A stretch of 64,000 bases of DNA from Plazaster borealis (lineage: Eukaryota > Echinodermata > Asteroidea > Forcipulatida > Labidiasteridae), in the NCBI GenBank assembly GCA_021014325.1, contig CM037476.1, positions 18,636,827 to 18,700,826 on the forward strand, given 5' to 3'. This document shows, piece after piece, positions 33,704 through 47,100 of the stretch. Made by a program: the position numbers and the translations under genes. The stretch's first letter is position 1, and each line of letters opens with the position of its first letter. The notes under the pieces are model-generated. The model searched no databases. It saw only the letters and a list, made by a program, of their open reading frames with translations, and was not told where the DNA came from.

Positions 33704-36700
33704 CTGTAGACAAACGAACAATGACGAGAAAAGACAATACGCAAAAGATATCAAAATGTTAACAAGCAGAGACGTTTAGGGTTCATTCTGAGACTGTTGT
33801 CTTTACACATCTTCAAATATTGCTTAGTCCAGTCACAGTAAGGGAGCCACTTTAATTTCTTATAGGCGTAATTGACGTGAAATAACTCACAAGAATAAAT
33901 TTAGAACAACATTAATTGGGTATTTTGTGATATTCAGCACAAAATTTGCTTCTTCAAAATGAACGGTATACACAAATACAAAACAAATACCTTGTTACTA
34001 AAATAATGTCTTACTTGTTGTTTGGAGACAGTCTTCCATGGGGTGCTCTTCAACCATCACTTCGCACAGTGTTAGTATTGTAGGGTCTGCAACCGCGTTG
34101 TCCACACTGACGTACCGGGCAATCACGGGCGGGTTACAATAAATTGGTATGTGTGCTTCAGGGTATGCTTGGTCTGATGTCACTGGTAACCCACACGCGG
34201 CATTACTGAATATGTCAGTCTCAAGGCCCGCTCTCACGATAGCGCCATACAAACGGTCATCTGTCAGTGTAAAGAAGATATACTTACTTTAACTCAAAAA
34301 CAAGAGACTAGAAAATAAATGGAAAGATTCATGTTTGTTTATTTTATTGAACTAACAAATTTAATTCGCTAATTTGTTAATGATATCAATGTTTACCCTT
34401 CAGAACATGCTTTTGTTTTTGCTGTTGTGTTTTGTATTTTGACTTACGGGGACGGGGGGAGGGCGTGGCATATAGTGCCACCTCAGTATTTTCCAAAGTT
34501 CACGGGCGATTTTTATGAAACTTGCCACAATTGTTCATTTCACCAGGTTCTACATGATAAGTAAAACTACCGTACTGGCCTTAAAAGACATTTTTGTAAT
34601 TGTCCGTCAATTTTTGATTCAAAACTCTTATTTTTTCCGCTTTTTCTTACAAAATGCTATAAAAGTCTGCAACAACCATAATCAATAACCTGACATTGAA
34701 ATTTGTATTAGACCTACTTGGGTTACCGTTGGGGCGCTATAATCAATTTTAAAATTTGTTTTCACTTAAAAATCTATATTCCCGCTAACTATAAGGGGCC
34801 GGATATGTAGCACCCATTTTGAATTCCCAAAATGTGTTTAACACTATCCATGCGACACATCGCTACCACTTTCTTGAGGAAAATTAAAATAGCAAGTACA
34901 AATTTTGCTTGAAAAAGACGCAAATAAAACCAACAAAAAAAACAGTAAAATCATTTAATCCAAGATAACTAAAACGGTTGCCATGATATTAGCTAACCCC
35001 CGATGAAAAATATTTTTAATTACAATATTTATCTAGATAAGGGTTAGGGAAAGTCAGAAAATTTGGTGGTGATCGGATGCACCGTGGCTGTTGTCACATA
35101 TATGCCAAACAATAATCAAAATTTACACTAGGGTGTTAACATAACTCTAATTTCTGCCAAAATGTCATAACCCTAGTTATGGCAGTTTACGTCCGAAATA
35201 TGGGGGGAACATTTTGCAGCCCCCCCCCCGGTCCTGATAAGGTTTAGTTTGGTACTTTTCTACACCTTTTATTGACAATATTAACAATAAATTATGTTGG
35301 TAAAAGTCAGCGTTAAAAAGTTACGGGTAAAAATATGGTGGGGGCACGGCACATTGTGCCCCGCATCCTGATAGGTGTTTATTGATGATATGTTGTGACA
35401 ATTCCCCTCTCGATATCACACAAAAGCGCCCCCAAACATTGGATCGTCACCATTTTCATATCAGTTTAGTTCTCAACCCAGCGGTATTAAAATGATATTT
35501 CAAAGATTCTGTTGATACTTTTTAAACATTTACGATTTCACTCACTACAGCAAGCTTGTACGTTGACAAGGGTGATACGACCGACGCAGTGGTTGGTCCC
35601 CAAGTCCACTTTCCACCATGGATGCGAGTCGCGAACTAGAACAGGAATACATGAGTGTTGTGCAAGTTACAGAAAATGTTCAAATGTTGTACAATGATAA
35701 ACAATATACTCCATTTAATGTTACATTAACGTTAGGTAAATTTTCGAAAGTTCTAATAAAACTTCCCCCGGACTGCTGGCCTACCCCCGCTCTAAAGGCC
35801 GACAACCGCATCGGATTTCCGGTGCTCGGGGGTCCCGCTCCCCAAGGAGTCGTCAGATTTTTTTATCGGAGGTCTCCCGGGGCCGCTCGAGACATAAGAA
35901 GGGGAAGTCTGGCCGGCGTTCTCGCCGTTCATCCTCCTCGTCCTGCTCAAGCAGTTCTTCGGATCGCCGGGGAAAGCGTAACTATGGTGACAGTGTTTCC
36001 CGGACCGAGTTCTTACAGGCCTTTCAGACCATATCGGCCTCACTGTCGGCCCTCTCTGCCCCCCGGCAGAGGGCCGCGGTGGACGGCCCAGTGGCACCGC
36101 TGGGGTACGCTACTCAACCTTCAAATATCGGTCACGGTTGGGTGGCCCAAGTACAAAGGGACACACCGCACACAGTCAGCCGTGAGCCGCCGTCCCCACC
36201 GGCCCTCAGTCTGCATCTTTCGATGTCTCTTGTGCCTGGGGATACGGCCCAGCCACCGGACCGTGACGTGCCGCTGTCTGCCCCGCTGCATGGGCCGGCC
36301 AGCTCACGGTCACCTTGTTCCACTCGACCCTCCTCTTCGGGGAACTCGGCCTCAGAGGACGAGGAGGTCATGCAGATGCAGCGCCTTTCCATCGCGGAAA
36401 CGGAGCTGCGTCTGGTTCAGCGTGACATGTGTCGCGTACTGCAATTGCCCCTTGTGGAGTCGGCACCGAAGCCTGATCATAAATCGTTCAAGCGGCGCAC
36501 GGGTCCGGCGGCGAGCCCGGAGAAAAGTTTTCCCGACTGTCCCCGATGCGGCAAAGGATAAGCTCGCCGCCGATGCGGGCGCCACATCAGGCAAGCGCAT
36601 CTTCTCGGATAATGTCCGAGAAAATTTGGAGGAGACGTTCTGGAAATCTGACACCGACTCCCGCTTCGGTATGCGCTCCACCTCCTTCCTTCTACTCTTC

Positions 36701-39700
36701 TCGGGGTATTTGGTATCGGGGTTGGACGATGATGGAGCGGTCCCAGCCGACATGCTGCAAGCCGCCTTCCACTGCTTGGACCAGGGGTTGCGTGTGGTCC
36801 TCGACCAGTTCGCACGCATCTCCGCTCTGACCTCGACCTCTGACCTCGACCTGCCGCGGGATTGTGCTGAACACGTTGTTCCTGCCCTCTCCTGTGGCGC
36901 GCAAACGTCTGGAGGACGTCCCACTTACTACCAGCATGGATCTCTTTGCAGGCCAGTTCGAGAAGCTGATGCGGGCCGAGGCCAAGCGGTTGAAAACGAC
37001 CGAGAAAATTAATCTCAAGAAGCCTCCAACCGCAAAACCCCCCTCCCAGCCTTAGAAGGCATTGTTCACCATTCCCCGGCGCAAACCGTTGAATGCAAAC
37101 AGAGGGAGTTTTTGAGGCCTTGCCGACAACTCGTCGGGTGTGCGGCCCGCCCAGCCCCAAGCATTCTCCGGCCAGCAACAACAGCAGGCCGGCGCGGTTT
37201 CCGCGCACCCGCCCCCCGCTATCCCGGGGTTGGCGCAAGTGACTCCACACACCCCCCCCCTCCCCCCCGTCGGACATGGTCGTTCAGCCTACGCCGATCC
37301 CGACCGACTCAGCTCAACGCGCGTCCCTCGAGGGGAGATCTCCTCCCTCCTCGAAAAGGGCGCAGTGCGGGTTCTTCCAGCTCAGCGGGTGCAGTCGGGA
37401 CTCATGTCGACGTTCTTCTTGGTCCCCAAGAAGGGCCTCTAGACCTCCCCTCGGGTATTCACCCGGGAGGTTCGAGAGGTTGGGACTGCGCTGCGGAAGC
37501 AAGGGGTCTCGGTATTCATGTACCTTGACGACTGGCTCGTGGTGGGTCAGTCGTGGCACTCAGCGGCGGGGCGCTTCAACACACTTGGCGGCTGGCGGCC
37601 GACCTCGGATTTTTTATCAATCCCGAGAAGTCGTACCCGCTGCCGACTCAGTCCCCAACCTTTCTATAGGCGCGGCCCTTGATCTCCGATCGAGGCTGGC
37701 ACGCCCCACAGAGAAATGCCTACGAAATGTTCAGCAGTGCGTTTCTCTCTTTCTACCGGCCAAGACGGCCCCAGCATGTGCCTGGCTCAGGCTGTTGGGC
37801 CTGATTGCCAGTTTGGTGGATGTGGTCAGCTATTGCAGGCTGCGAATGTGACCAATCCAGTTGCACCTGCTAGTGTTCTACCGTCCCAGCCGGCACGACA
37901 TCAGTCATCCGGTCCAAGTCACAGCCTGGCTGGTCCCTCACCTGCGATGGTGGCTGGTCCGGACCTCCCTGATGGGGGCAAGGCCTTTCGCAGGCCCCGC
38001 CCATCCCTGACGGTCACGACGGATGCATCCCTCTCCGGTTGGGGGCCACCCTCTACCCCCGCCAGGCGGCGGGTTGTTGGGGCCCCGAGCATTGCTAGTC
38101 CCATATCAATGTCCTTGAGCCGTTGGCCGTGGCCAACGCCTTGGAACAGTTTCAGTCCCTGGTAACGGGACGAGCGGTGCAGATCCGGTGCGACAACACC
38201 ACGGTGGTCTCCTACATCAAACCCAGGGGGCACTCATTCCCCCCAGCTTTGCGCACACACGTGGAAGCCCTTCCACTGGTGCATGCGCAACAAGGTCGAC
38301 CTCTCGGCGGTGCACCTCCCGGGCAACGAGAACGTGGAGGCGGACGCCCTATCCAGGGGATGGATCTGCCCCACGGAGTGGACCATCCGGCCGCAGATCG
38401 CTCAGTCGCTCTTCCGACTGAACGATCGGCTACACGTGGACCTTTTTGCTTCGCAAACCAACCACTAGCTCCCCATCTATTGCGCAAGGGTCACAACCCA
38501 ACGCATGGCGGACGGATGCCCTGTCGTTCCGGTGGGACGGGCTATTAGCGTACGCTTTTCCCCCGTTCTCGCTGGTCCCACGGGTTTTCACAAAGCTGGA
38601 GGAGGAGGACTGCAAAGTCCTCCTTATTGACCTCGTCAACCGTAGTTTACGCGGCTGACCAAGCTGCTGGTCCACCGCCCAGTGGTCCTGCCCCGACGGG
38701 CGATGTCCTCCTCCAACCGGGGTCAGGGTTTCTTCACCCAGGATCTCCACCTGACGTGCTGGGTGTTGTCACGCTCGGCAGGCCTTTCTGAGCGAGCTGC
38801 GTCGTTCGCAGCCCATAGCCGAGGGGCTTCCATGCGGCGGGTATATGACAGCCGACTACGCCACTTTTTTAGATGGTGCAGACGGCGGTCTGTTCACCCC
38901 CCCCATTCTTCCCTAGGGGACGTTGCCGACTTCCTTGTATACCTGTTCGAGAGCGAGCGATCAACCGGCACTGTAAAAAACTATCGGTCGCAATTGGAGC
39001 GGTCCATAGGGGATTCCCCGATGGCACCTCCGTGTCAGACGACCTGGCCCTCAGCCAACTCCTGAAGGGCATGTTTGTCTCTCCACCCCCAACGCGTCGG
39101 CTGGTTCCGGCTTGGGACCTCCGTAGCATACTCTCTACGCTAGCTTTTGAGCCGATGGGTAGCTCGACCTTGCTCCACCTGTCCATCAAGGTGGCATTTC
39201 TGCTGGCAGTCGCTACGTCGCGCCGACGTAGCGAACTCCAAGCATTGTCGACAGAGGCGGGCTACATCAGGTTGGAACCTGACGGGGTTCGCCTTATTCC
39301 CCGGACCGGGTTCCTAGTGATGAACCAATCCGAGTCGTTCGTTCCTCCGGACATCTTTGTCCCAGACATTAAGTCGCGGTCAGGATCGTTTTTGTTGCCC
39401 GGTCCTGGCCCTTAAGTGGTATATTAGCCGAACAGAGTCGCTCCGTGCGACTCGTTCCCACCTATTCGTTACCTCGACCCCGCCTTACGGGCCGGCGTCG
39501 CGACGGGCCGGGGACACGATTAGCCGCTGGCTGCTGTCGGCGATCCGCTCGGACGCTAGTGCGACCAATCCAGTTGCACCTGCTAGCGTTCTACCGTCCC
39601 AGCCGGCACGACATCAGTCATCCGGTCCAAGTCACAGCCTGGCTGGTCCCTCACCTGCGGTGGTGGCTGGTCCGGACCTCCCTGATGGGGGCAAGGCCTT

Positions 39701-41097
39701 TCGCAGGCCCCGCCCATCCCTGACGGTCACGACGGATGCATCCCTCTCCGGTTGGGGGGCCACCCTCTACCCCCGCCAGGCGGCGGGTTGTTGGGGGCCC
39801 CGAGCATTGCTAGTCCCATATCAATGTCCTTGAGCCGTTGGCCGTGGCCAACGCCTTGGAACAGTTTCAGTCCCTGGTAACGGGACGAGCGGGACAAAGA
39901 TACCTCGACCCCGCCTTACGGGCCGGCGTCGCGACGGGCCGGGGACACGATTAGCCGCTGGCTGCTGTCGGCGATCCGCTCGGACGCTAGTGTCTCGCCG
40001 ACGGCGTCTATTCGAGCCCACGAGGTTTGGGCCGTGGCCACATCGTGGGCGTTTTTTCGGGGTGTGTCTTTAGGTGTCATCACCCAAGCTGCCAGTTGGA
40101 AGACACCTAATACCTTCACTGACTGCTACCTATGGGATGTACTCCAGTCAGCGGGCAGAGCTGGAAGGGCAGTCCTGACATCGGCTAGCCGGGCTTCCAC
40201 CCAACGGCACGACCCACCCAAGCCGGGATCTTCCCGTCAATAGGTGAGTCTTTCCTCTTTATGTTTTTGCTTTGGCAAATAGATTATACGTTGATATGTA
40301 TTCATTGTGATGATATACTAGTTAACATTGACATGTTTCTTTTTCCCCCGTTTGCTTCGGCGCTCCGGCAGGGTTTTTCGGCAAATTTTATCTCAGTTCT
40401 GCGCGCGCACACTTGGCGGGGTCCGCGTCGCGCTTGTTTAGGGCAATGACGGCGCCCGTGGGCGCTGCTCCAGGCCCCTGGGGTTTCACGTTGGTGTGCC
40501 CCTCTGTTAAAAACCCTCCCACGAGACAGCTCTACTGTTGGTTACTGCCAGTATTTGCATAATTATGCATAACTTTACTAATAAAAATTAAACAAAGCAG
40601 GCTTTCATGTAATCCTACTTCATACCTTCGAGAAACACACTGCCAATATTGAATGGCCTGGGTCACCCGGTTCAGATGATGTGATAGATTCCAGATGTGG
40701 TGGCTGGTGCACAAACCCAAGCTTCAGTATGTTTTGTTTACAAAAGCAATCTTAGCCCTAGGGCTATGACCTTGATGACTCATGGCTTATCTAAGCCTAA
40801 TAGCTTTCAATGCACCTGTTATCTTTGAGTGGCAGTGGATGATAGTACATGTGGACACATCTATTCATTGGGGTTTTTTTTGTTAGGGGTTGGATGGAAA
40901 AACTAGGTGGCGGAGCTATAGAGCAAGCTATAGAGCAAATGCTAAGCATTGGACTATTTGGTGGTGTGTTTTGGAAGGCAATGATGTCAATGCTATGTTT
41001 AGCAAAGCAGGCTGTGTGTACGTGTTTGTTCATAGCAGTGATGGAGCATTGGGTGTACAGATAGCCTATAAACATGGTACTGGGGTGGTGGATTAAA

Positions 41098-41131
<34 letters not shown>

Positions 41132-44100
41132 TTTTATCAAAAAGTGCCAGAAAAGTGCAAAAGAGGTTAATTAGAATTAATTAGCCAACAAATTACACTT
41201 TTTTTTCCCTTCTTTTTTTGGCCAATACCTAACCCTCTGAAAGGTGTTGGGCTTGACTAGAGATTGAAATAGCTTCATTAACTAAGGCTAATTAAGATTT
41301 CCCTGATTACTGTTAGCTACAGTTAGAGCTGAACTTTTTTTTCGGTCGCATGGAAGGGTTTTAATTGCTGCATCTCACAGAACCTCCACCATCATCCGGT
41401 GCGATTCTATGCAAATGTAGTAATTCGCTCTACAGGTAATGTATGAGCGAAGTAGACTCCCCCCCCCCCCACAGTAGTGTGTGTGGGGTCTACGAGTGAA
41501 TACTTACCTGAAGAGCGTCCCGCCCTCCTTCCCCACTATCCTCGATGAATCTGAGTGTCTGTATCCTTATATGGCGCTCGAGAAAAGAGGACGTTCACGG
41601 GGCACGCATGTGTGGCCTCTATGGGGTGGCCTCTGGAGGGCGCTATTGCCAAACTCTTAGCGATTATACCTGCCGGTCTGGGAAATATGCAAATGTAGTA
41701 ATTTGCTCTACAGGTAAGTATTCACTCGTAGACCCCACCCACACTACTGTGGGGGTGGATTATTTTTGGGGGGCTTACTTTTTCATGGTTATGTTTACTG
41801 TTGTTTACCTTTTTGCTTTTGTTTGGTGTACTTCTTTATTCATCTTCATGTACTTGTTTCTCTGTAATCTGTGTATGGTTTGTCTTGGTCAAATAAACAA
41901 TAATAATACAAAAAAATAAAAATAATAATAATAATAATTGTAGAGATAGAGTTCTGTAACAGTTGTTATTACGCGTCTAAATTTACTGATAAGCTGATAG
42001 AAGATTTCTAATTCTAAATTCCGAGTTGACTTGAACCTTGAAAAGTGAGTCTTGGCAGGAGACGGTCAATAAAATAAATGGAGAGTTCTGTCCTTTTAGA
42101 ATCGGCTATGCGTTTAATATTGTCTAAATTATAGCTCCAATGAACAATGGAAATAATACTTGCATTTAACTTCAAATAATCACATAAACGAAGAATATCA
42201 CGATGAAGTCGACGACGGTAAAAGAACGGTGTAAGTTCCCTATCTCTGATCTCTGTGTGTGTGAAAATCGCCCCACAATGCATTGCGAAGATACGCTCTG
42301 CATGCAAATATCTTAGGGTCAAAGTCAACTAATTAGCATATGTAAACAAGTATCGTTGGAGACTACATTCTGGCCCCAGTCGCACTGATAAAGGGTGACA
42401 ACTAACTAAAGTCTCCAATAATCCTAAACAATTTGGTAAGAGAATTTTGGGACTCACTAACATTTAAAGTGAGTTCAGTGCCTTTCCTTTTTTTTTTTTT
42501 TAAATGGCTTGCAAAACTTAAGTTCCATGAAATGGTACTTTGATAACATTTTCGAAATGAACTAAATTTCAAACTCAGGGAACAACTTTGTCCCTGACTT
42601 TAACATGTACAGAAACTTCTGAAATTAGTCTCTGTCGTACCAGCAAAAATGCAAATAATGATCATATAAGGTTTCCATGAACATCCAACAAGATGCAGTG
42701 AAACAAAATCACTCTGAGTTCAACATGTCCATATTACGATGGCTACTGTGTTGAGCTTAAAACAACACAAAATTAAGTCAATCCACATGCAGTAGACAGT
42801 TCAATGTTCAAAGTCTGTTCAATCAACAAATAGAAGTACTAGCACATCTCTGTTCCAACATAGTTCAGATGGTTTCTTCAACATCCAAACGAATTTGTTC
42901 ACTAATAGATAAGACCCTAGTGTTCACTAATCCGAAGAAGTTTCCAACAATAATTGATGTATGACTGTTTCCAAGGTAAATTGTCTGGCATCTTATTTAT
43001 CAAGAAAAAGCGGGTAACAGCTTATCAAAACAATTCTTGGTACTATGCGCTTTCGGGAGCATAATGAACCATTAGTCCTGTTCGAGTAGTAGGCACAGTT
43101 TGCTGATAGGTCTGACCAGAACTGCCGTCTTAGTTTTCACCCTGGCACTGCGCACATATCCATGTTTGTCAGGGAAAATCTCTGTCACTAATCCCAATGG
43201 CCAGGAGTTTCGAGGGGCCTGATCATCCACAATGAGCACAACATCCCCAGTCTGTAAGTTTCTTTCCGGTTGGGCCCATTTCTGTCTTCGTTGAAGGGAG
43301 GGTAGATACTCCTTGGTCCAACGTTTCCAAAAGAGATCTGCTAGGTACTGCATCTGTCTCCAACGCCTTTTTGCATATTGGTCCTTCTGAGTAAAATACC
43401 CAGGCAGTGGGACCACTGTGGGATGCAAGTTCAACAAGCTGTTAGGAGTGATAACATCCAGGTCATTGGGGTCATCTGAAGATCTGGTTAAAGGCCTGCT
43501 GTTGATAATAGCCTCAACCTCACACATGAGTGTATGTAATTGTTCTTCATTCTGGTGGGTACGCAAGAACTGTTCATTAAGGATGGAGTTCAGGATTTTG
43601 CGGATTGTTCGTATTTGTCTTTCCCAAACTCCACCATGGTGCGATGCTGTTGGTGGATTGAAAACCCAAGTCACACCACGGTCGGCTGCAAAACGGGTGA
43701 TTTTATCTGTGTTCCATTCTTTCATGGCATCTTTCCACTCTCTATTGGCACCAACAAAATTAGTGCCATTATCAGAATGTATCTCCTTAATACATCCACG
43801 TCTGGCCATGAAGCGTCGCAAAGCATCAATACAGGAACTTGTGTCCATTGATTCTGCCACTTCTATGTGCACTGCCCTGCTGGATAAGCAGGTAAATAAC
43901 ACGCCATACCGCTTCCTAGTAGTACGGCCGCATTTGATTTCAAATGGTCCAAAGTAGTCTACTCCGGTGTAGGTGAATGCTGGCTGCTGTGGTTGCAATC
44001 GAAAAGTTGGCAGGTCAGCCATCTTTTGTTTCCCAACTTTGGATTGTATCCTTTTACAAACCACACAGCGTTTCAGGATACCTCTCACTGTCACACCGGC

Positions 44101-47100
44101 TTTGATTATCCAGAAGCTTTGTCTTAGTTCAGAAAGAACATGGTTTTGACCCTGATGGCCAACCTTCTGATGAATGTGTCTGATCACCAGCATTGACACA
44201 TGGTGATTCTTGGGGAGAATCACCTGGTGTTTTGCACTTTCTGTGATGGGTGCATTTCTGAGTCTTCCACCAACTTTCAGCAGCCCCTTTTGCAGTACTG
44301 GGTTGAGACTGATCAATGGGCTATCTTTGTTGATTAATCTCTCTCGTCTTTGATCGGTTCTGGCTTTCTCATTCTGTACTTTCTCTAAGTTTGCAGAGTT
44401 TTGGCTGGTCTGTTTCTGTAAAGTTTGAAGTGCCTTTATCTCTTTGGTAAATGCGCATTTCTGAACATGCTTGATGATAGCAACTTCAGAATTTTGCATT
44501 TCTTCTGCGGTAAGAGATTTATCCATCTTTGGCACATGGTCGAGACTGACCTTTGCTGTAGAACTCCTTTTAGGCGTAGCCACCATGCTACAGCCCTTTT
44601 AAGTCTTGTCCAGTCTGAGTAGTGATTGAGTAGCTGGTCTATTGGTCTTGTTTCCTCCTCAATCACCACTGCATTTACATTTATTTCTGGAGCTGGTTCA
44701 GGACTGTCACTTCCATCTCGTTCGTCTGGTGGAATCTCATTAGAGCTTGGCCAGGTATTTTCGGCTTGCCTTAGGAAATCTGGGCCACCTAACCACTCTG
44801 GCTTTGTGATTAGTTCTTTGGCACAGAGACCTCGGGATGCATGATCTGCTGGATTCAGTTTGGTTGGGATGTACCTCCATTGGCTTACATCTGAGCCATC
44901 ACGGATGACAGCAATACGATTAGCCACAAAGACTGGGTACCGAGTTGTCTCATTGGCTATGTACTTGAGGACAGTTTGGCTATCTGTCCAGAATATTGTC
45001 TCATCTACTTTCAAAGTCAGCTCTCTCTTCAACAGGTCATCTTGACGAACAGCTGATGTTGCTGCTGTCAACTCTAACTTCACAATTGTGTGTGCTCGCA
45101 ATGGTGTAACTCGAGATTTGGCACACACAAATTCACAGTGTTTCTCATCATTTTCATTGGTCAAGCGTAAGTAAGTCACGGTCCCATATCCTTGCTGACT
45201 TGCGTCAGCAAAGTGATGCAGCTGGGTGTTGATTACTTTTTCGAACTCTGAGGGTTTGTAGCATCGGTTTAAGAATACTTCACTAAGATCAGGCATGTCC
45301 TTTAGCCAAGTCTCCCATTCCTTTTGTTCCTTTGCTGGAATGGGTTCATCCCATCCTATCTTTTCTCTGCACAATGACTGCAGAATCATCTTGGCCTTCA
45401 ATACATAGGGTGCTGTGGCTCCAAATGGGTCAAAGATGGAGCTCATCACAGAGAGGATGTTCCTTCGGGTAGGGGTTTGGTTCACATCCTTTTGTTTGAA
45501 TTTTATCTGATCAGTCTCTACACATCACTGCACCCCCAAGGCGTGTTCCAATGGTAGAACATCAATTTTAACATTTATACCTTTTACATCCTTGGTACGA
45601 TGTTCATCAGGTATGGATGAGAGTACAGCTCTGCTGTTGCTTATCCATTTGGTTAGTACAAAACCTCCCTCATGGACTACTTGCATGATGTCATGTGCTA
45701 GACTAGCTCCTTCATATTCTGTGGGCACTGACTTTAAGAAGTCATCAACATAGAAGTCCCTTTGAATGGCCTCTATGACTTCTTTCTTGCTTTTGTTTTC
45801 ATTGTCAGTGGCAGTTTTCTTGAGGGCATAGTTGGCGCAGCTCGGTGAAGACACTGCACCAAACAGATGTACTAGCATTCTGTATGCCTCTGGTTCCTTT
45901 GTAAGGTCTCCTTGTGGCCACCAAAGGTAGGGCAACATGTCGCAGTCTTCTGGGGCCACCCTCACCTGGTAAAACATTGCCTCTATGTCGGCCATGATGG
46001 CTACTCGATCTTGCCTCCAACGAAGAAGAACGCCAATCAAGCGATTTGTCATGTCTGGTCCTTGTAGTAGTTGGTTGTTGAGTGAAGTTCCTTTGTAAGC
46101 AACAGGGCAGTTGAATACGACTCTCAACTTTTCTGGTTTTCTTGGGTGGCGGACACCATGATGTGGGATGTACCACACTCTGCCATCATCTCGATTTATT
46201 TCTGAGAGTGGTACTTTCTCAGAGAATTTCTTTTGTTCGAGATCTGCCATGAAGGAAGAATATTGTGATCTCAGATTCTCATTCTTTTCAAGTTTGCGTT
46301 TCAGTCGTTCTGCAAACATGTTTGCCTGAGATCGGTTTTTTGGCATGATGACGTTTCTCTCTTTGAGTGGTAGCCTCATTTGGTAGTGGCTATTGATTTT
46401 GATAACAGAATCTTCCATTATCTTCATGAACTGCTTATCTTCTGCAGATAACATTTCACTTTGATTGCTCAGACGCTCATTGAAATCCATGTTCATATAC
46501 ATTTTCAGTTGTTCATCGAGGTGGTCCTTTCCATTTTGGACCGTTCCATTGCCAACTCTGCAGAAGTTGACACTTATTTCAGGCTGTCCCTTTAGTTTTC
46601 CTGGCAGTCCATAGACCAACCAGCCTAATGGGGTTCTTATGGCGTATGGATCACCAAGCTTTGCAGATGTCGTTTGTACAGGAGTGGATACAGCAGGTAC
46701 ATTAATCCCAATCATCATGGTGACTTTCGGTATGTCAATGTCTCTTGAGTTGGGAAGTTTTATTTGTCTCAGATGTTTCCAATAGTTTAGATCACTTTGG
46801 GTTGGAGCATCTTCCAGGGTAACTGGCATGTCATCCTTCATGTAAACTGTTGGAAGGTCAGTGTAGAATTTACCATCAAGACTACCAATTTGCAAATCAT
46901 CAATAATGACATGTGTGTCAATCATTTGTTCAGAGTTCAGGGTTTTGATGATCAGCTTTGTCTTTCTGGATTTTGTTCTGAGATGCTGATTAATCTCCAC
47001 AGTAGAGAAAACTGCTCCACACCCATTGTCAATGAATGCGTATGTACTGAAGCACTCATTACTGGATTTCGCTTTTATCATCACTGGAACAATGGCCATC

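Larger units (their letters stand above)
19526..35430. repeat. Segmental tandem duplication, copy 2
   Basis: Second copy of the unit. It carries exons 1-3 of gene 1 (25858 down to 19858) and exons 4-5 of gene 2 (34260 down to 33285). Relative to copy 1 it lacks the non-LTR and 3.6-kb TIR elements, but gains a Penelope-like insertion (about 21138-22088), a 497-bp TIR element (27986-28482) and about 140 bp at 32337-32470. Confidence 0.85.
35700..40560 (+). mobile_element. Degraded DIRS-type tyrosine-recombinase retrotransposon
   Basis: A GC-rich block, clearly unlike the AT-rich host, holds the parts of a DIRS-order element in order: gag-like ORF, reverse transcriptase, RNase H and tyrosine recombinase. 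All frames are broken. The reverse transcriptase core is deleted and the 3' part carries an internal rearrangement (39471-39992). The outer limits are uncertain because no terminal repeats could be matched; the inverted repeat at 41408-41760 may belong to it. It lies antisense to gene 2. Confidence 0.75.

Noticed and set aside
35618..37012. 464-codon open frame taken as a host gene
   Set aside because: It begins antisense inside lectin exon 3 and runs into the GC-rich DIRS element. Low stop density there comes from base composition, and the recognisable gag-like peptide needs frame changes.
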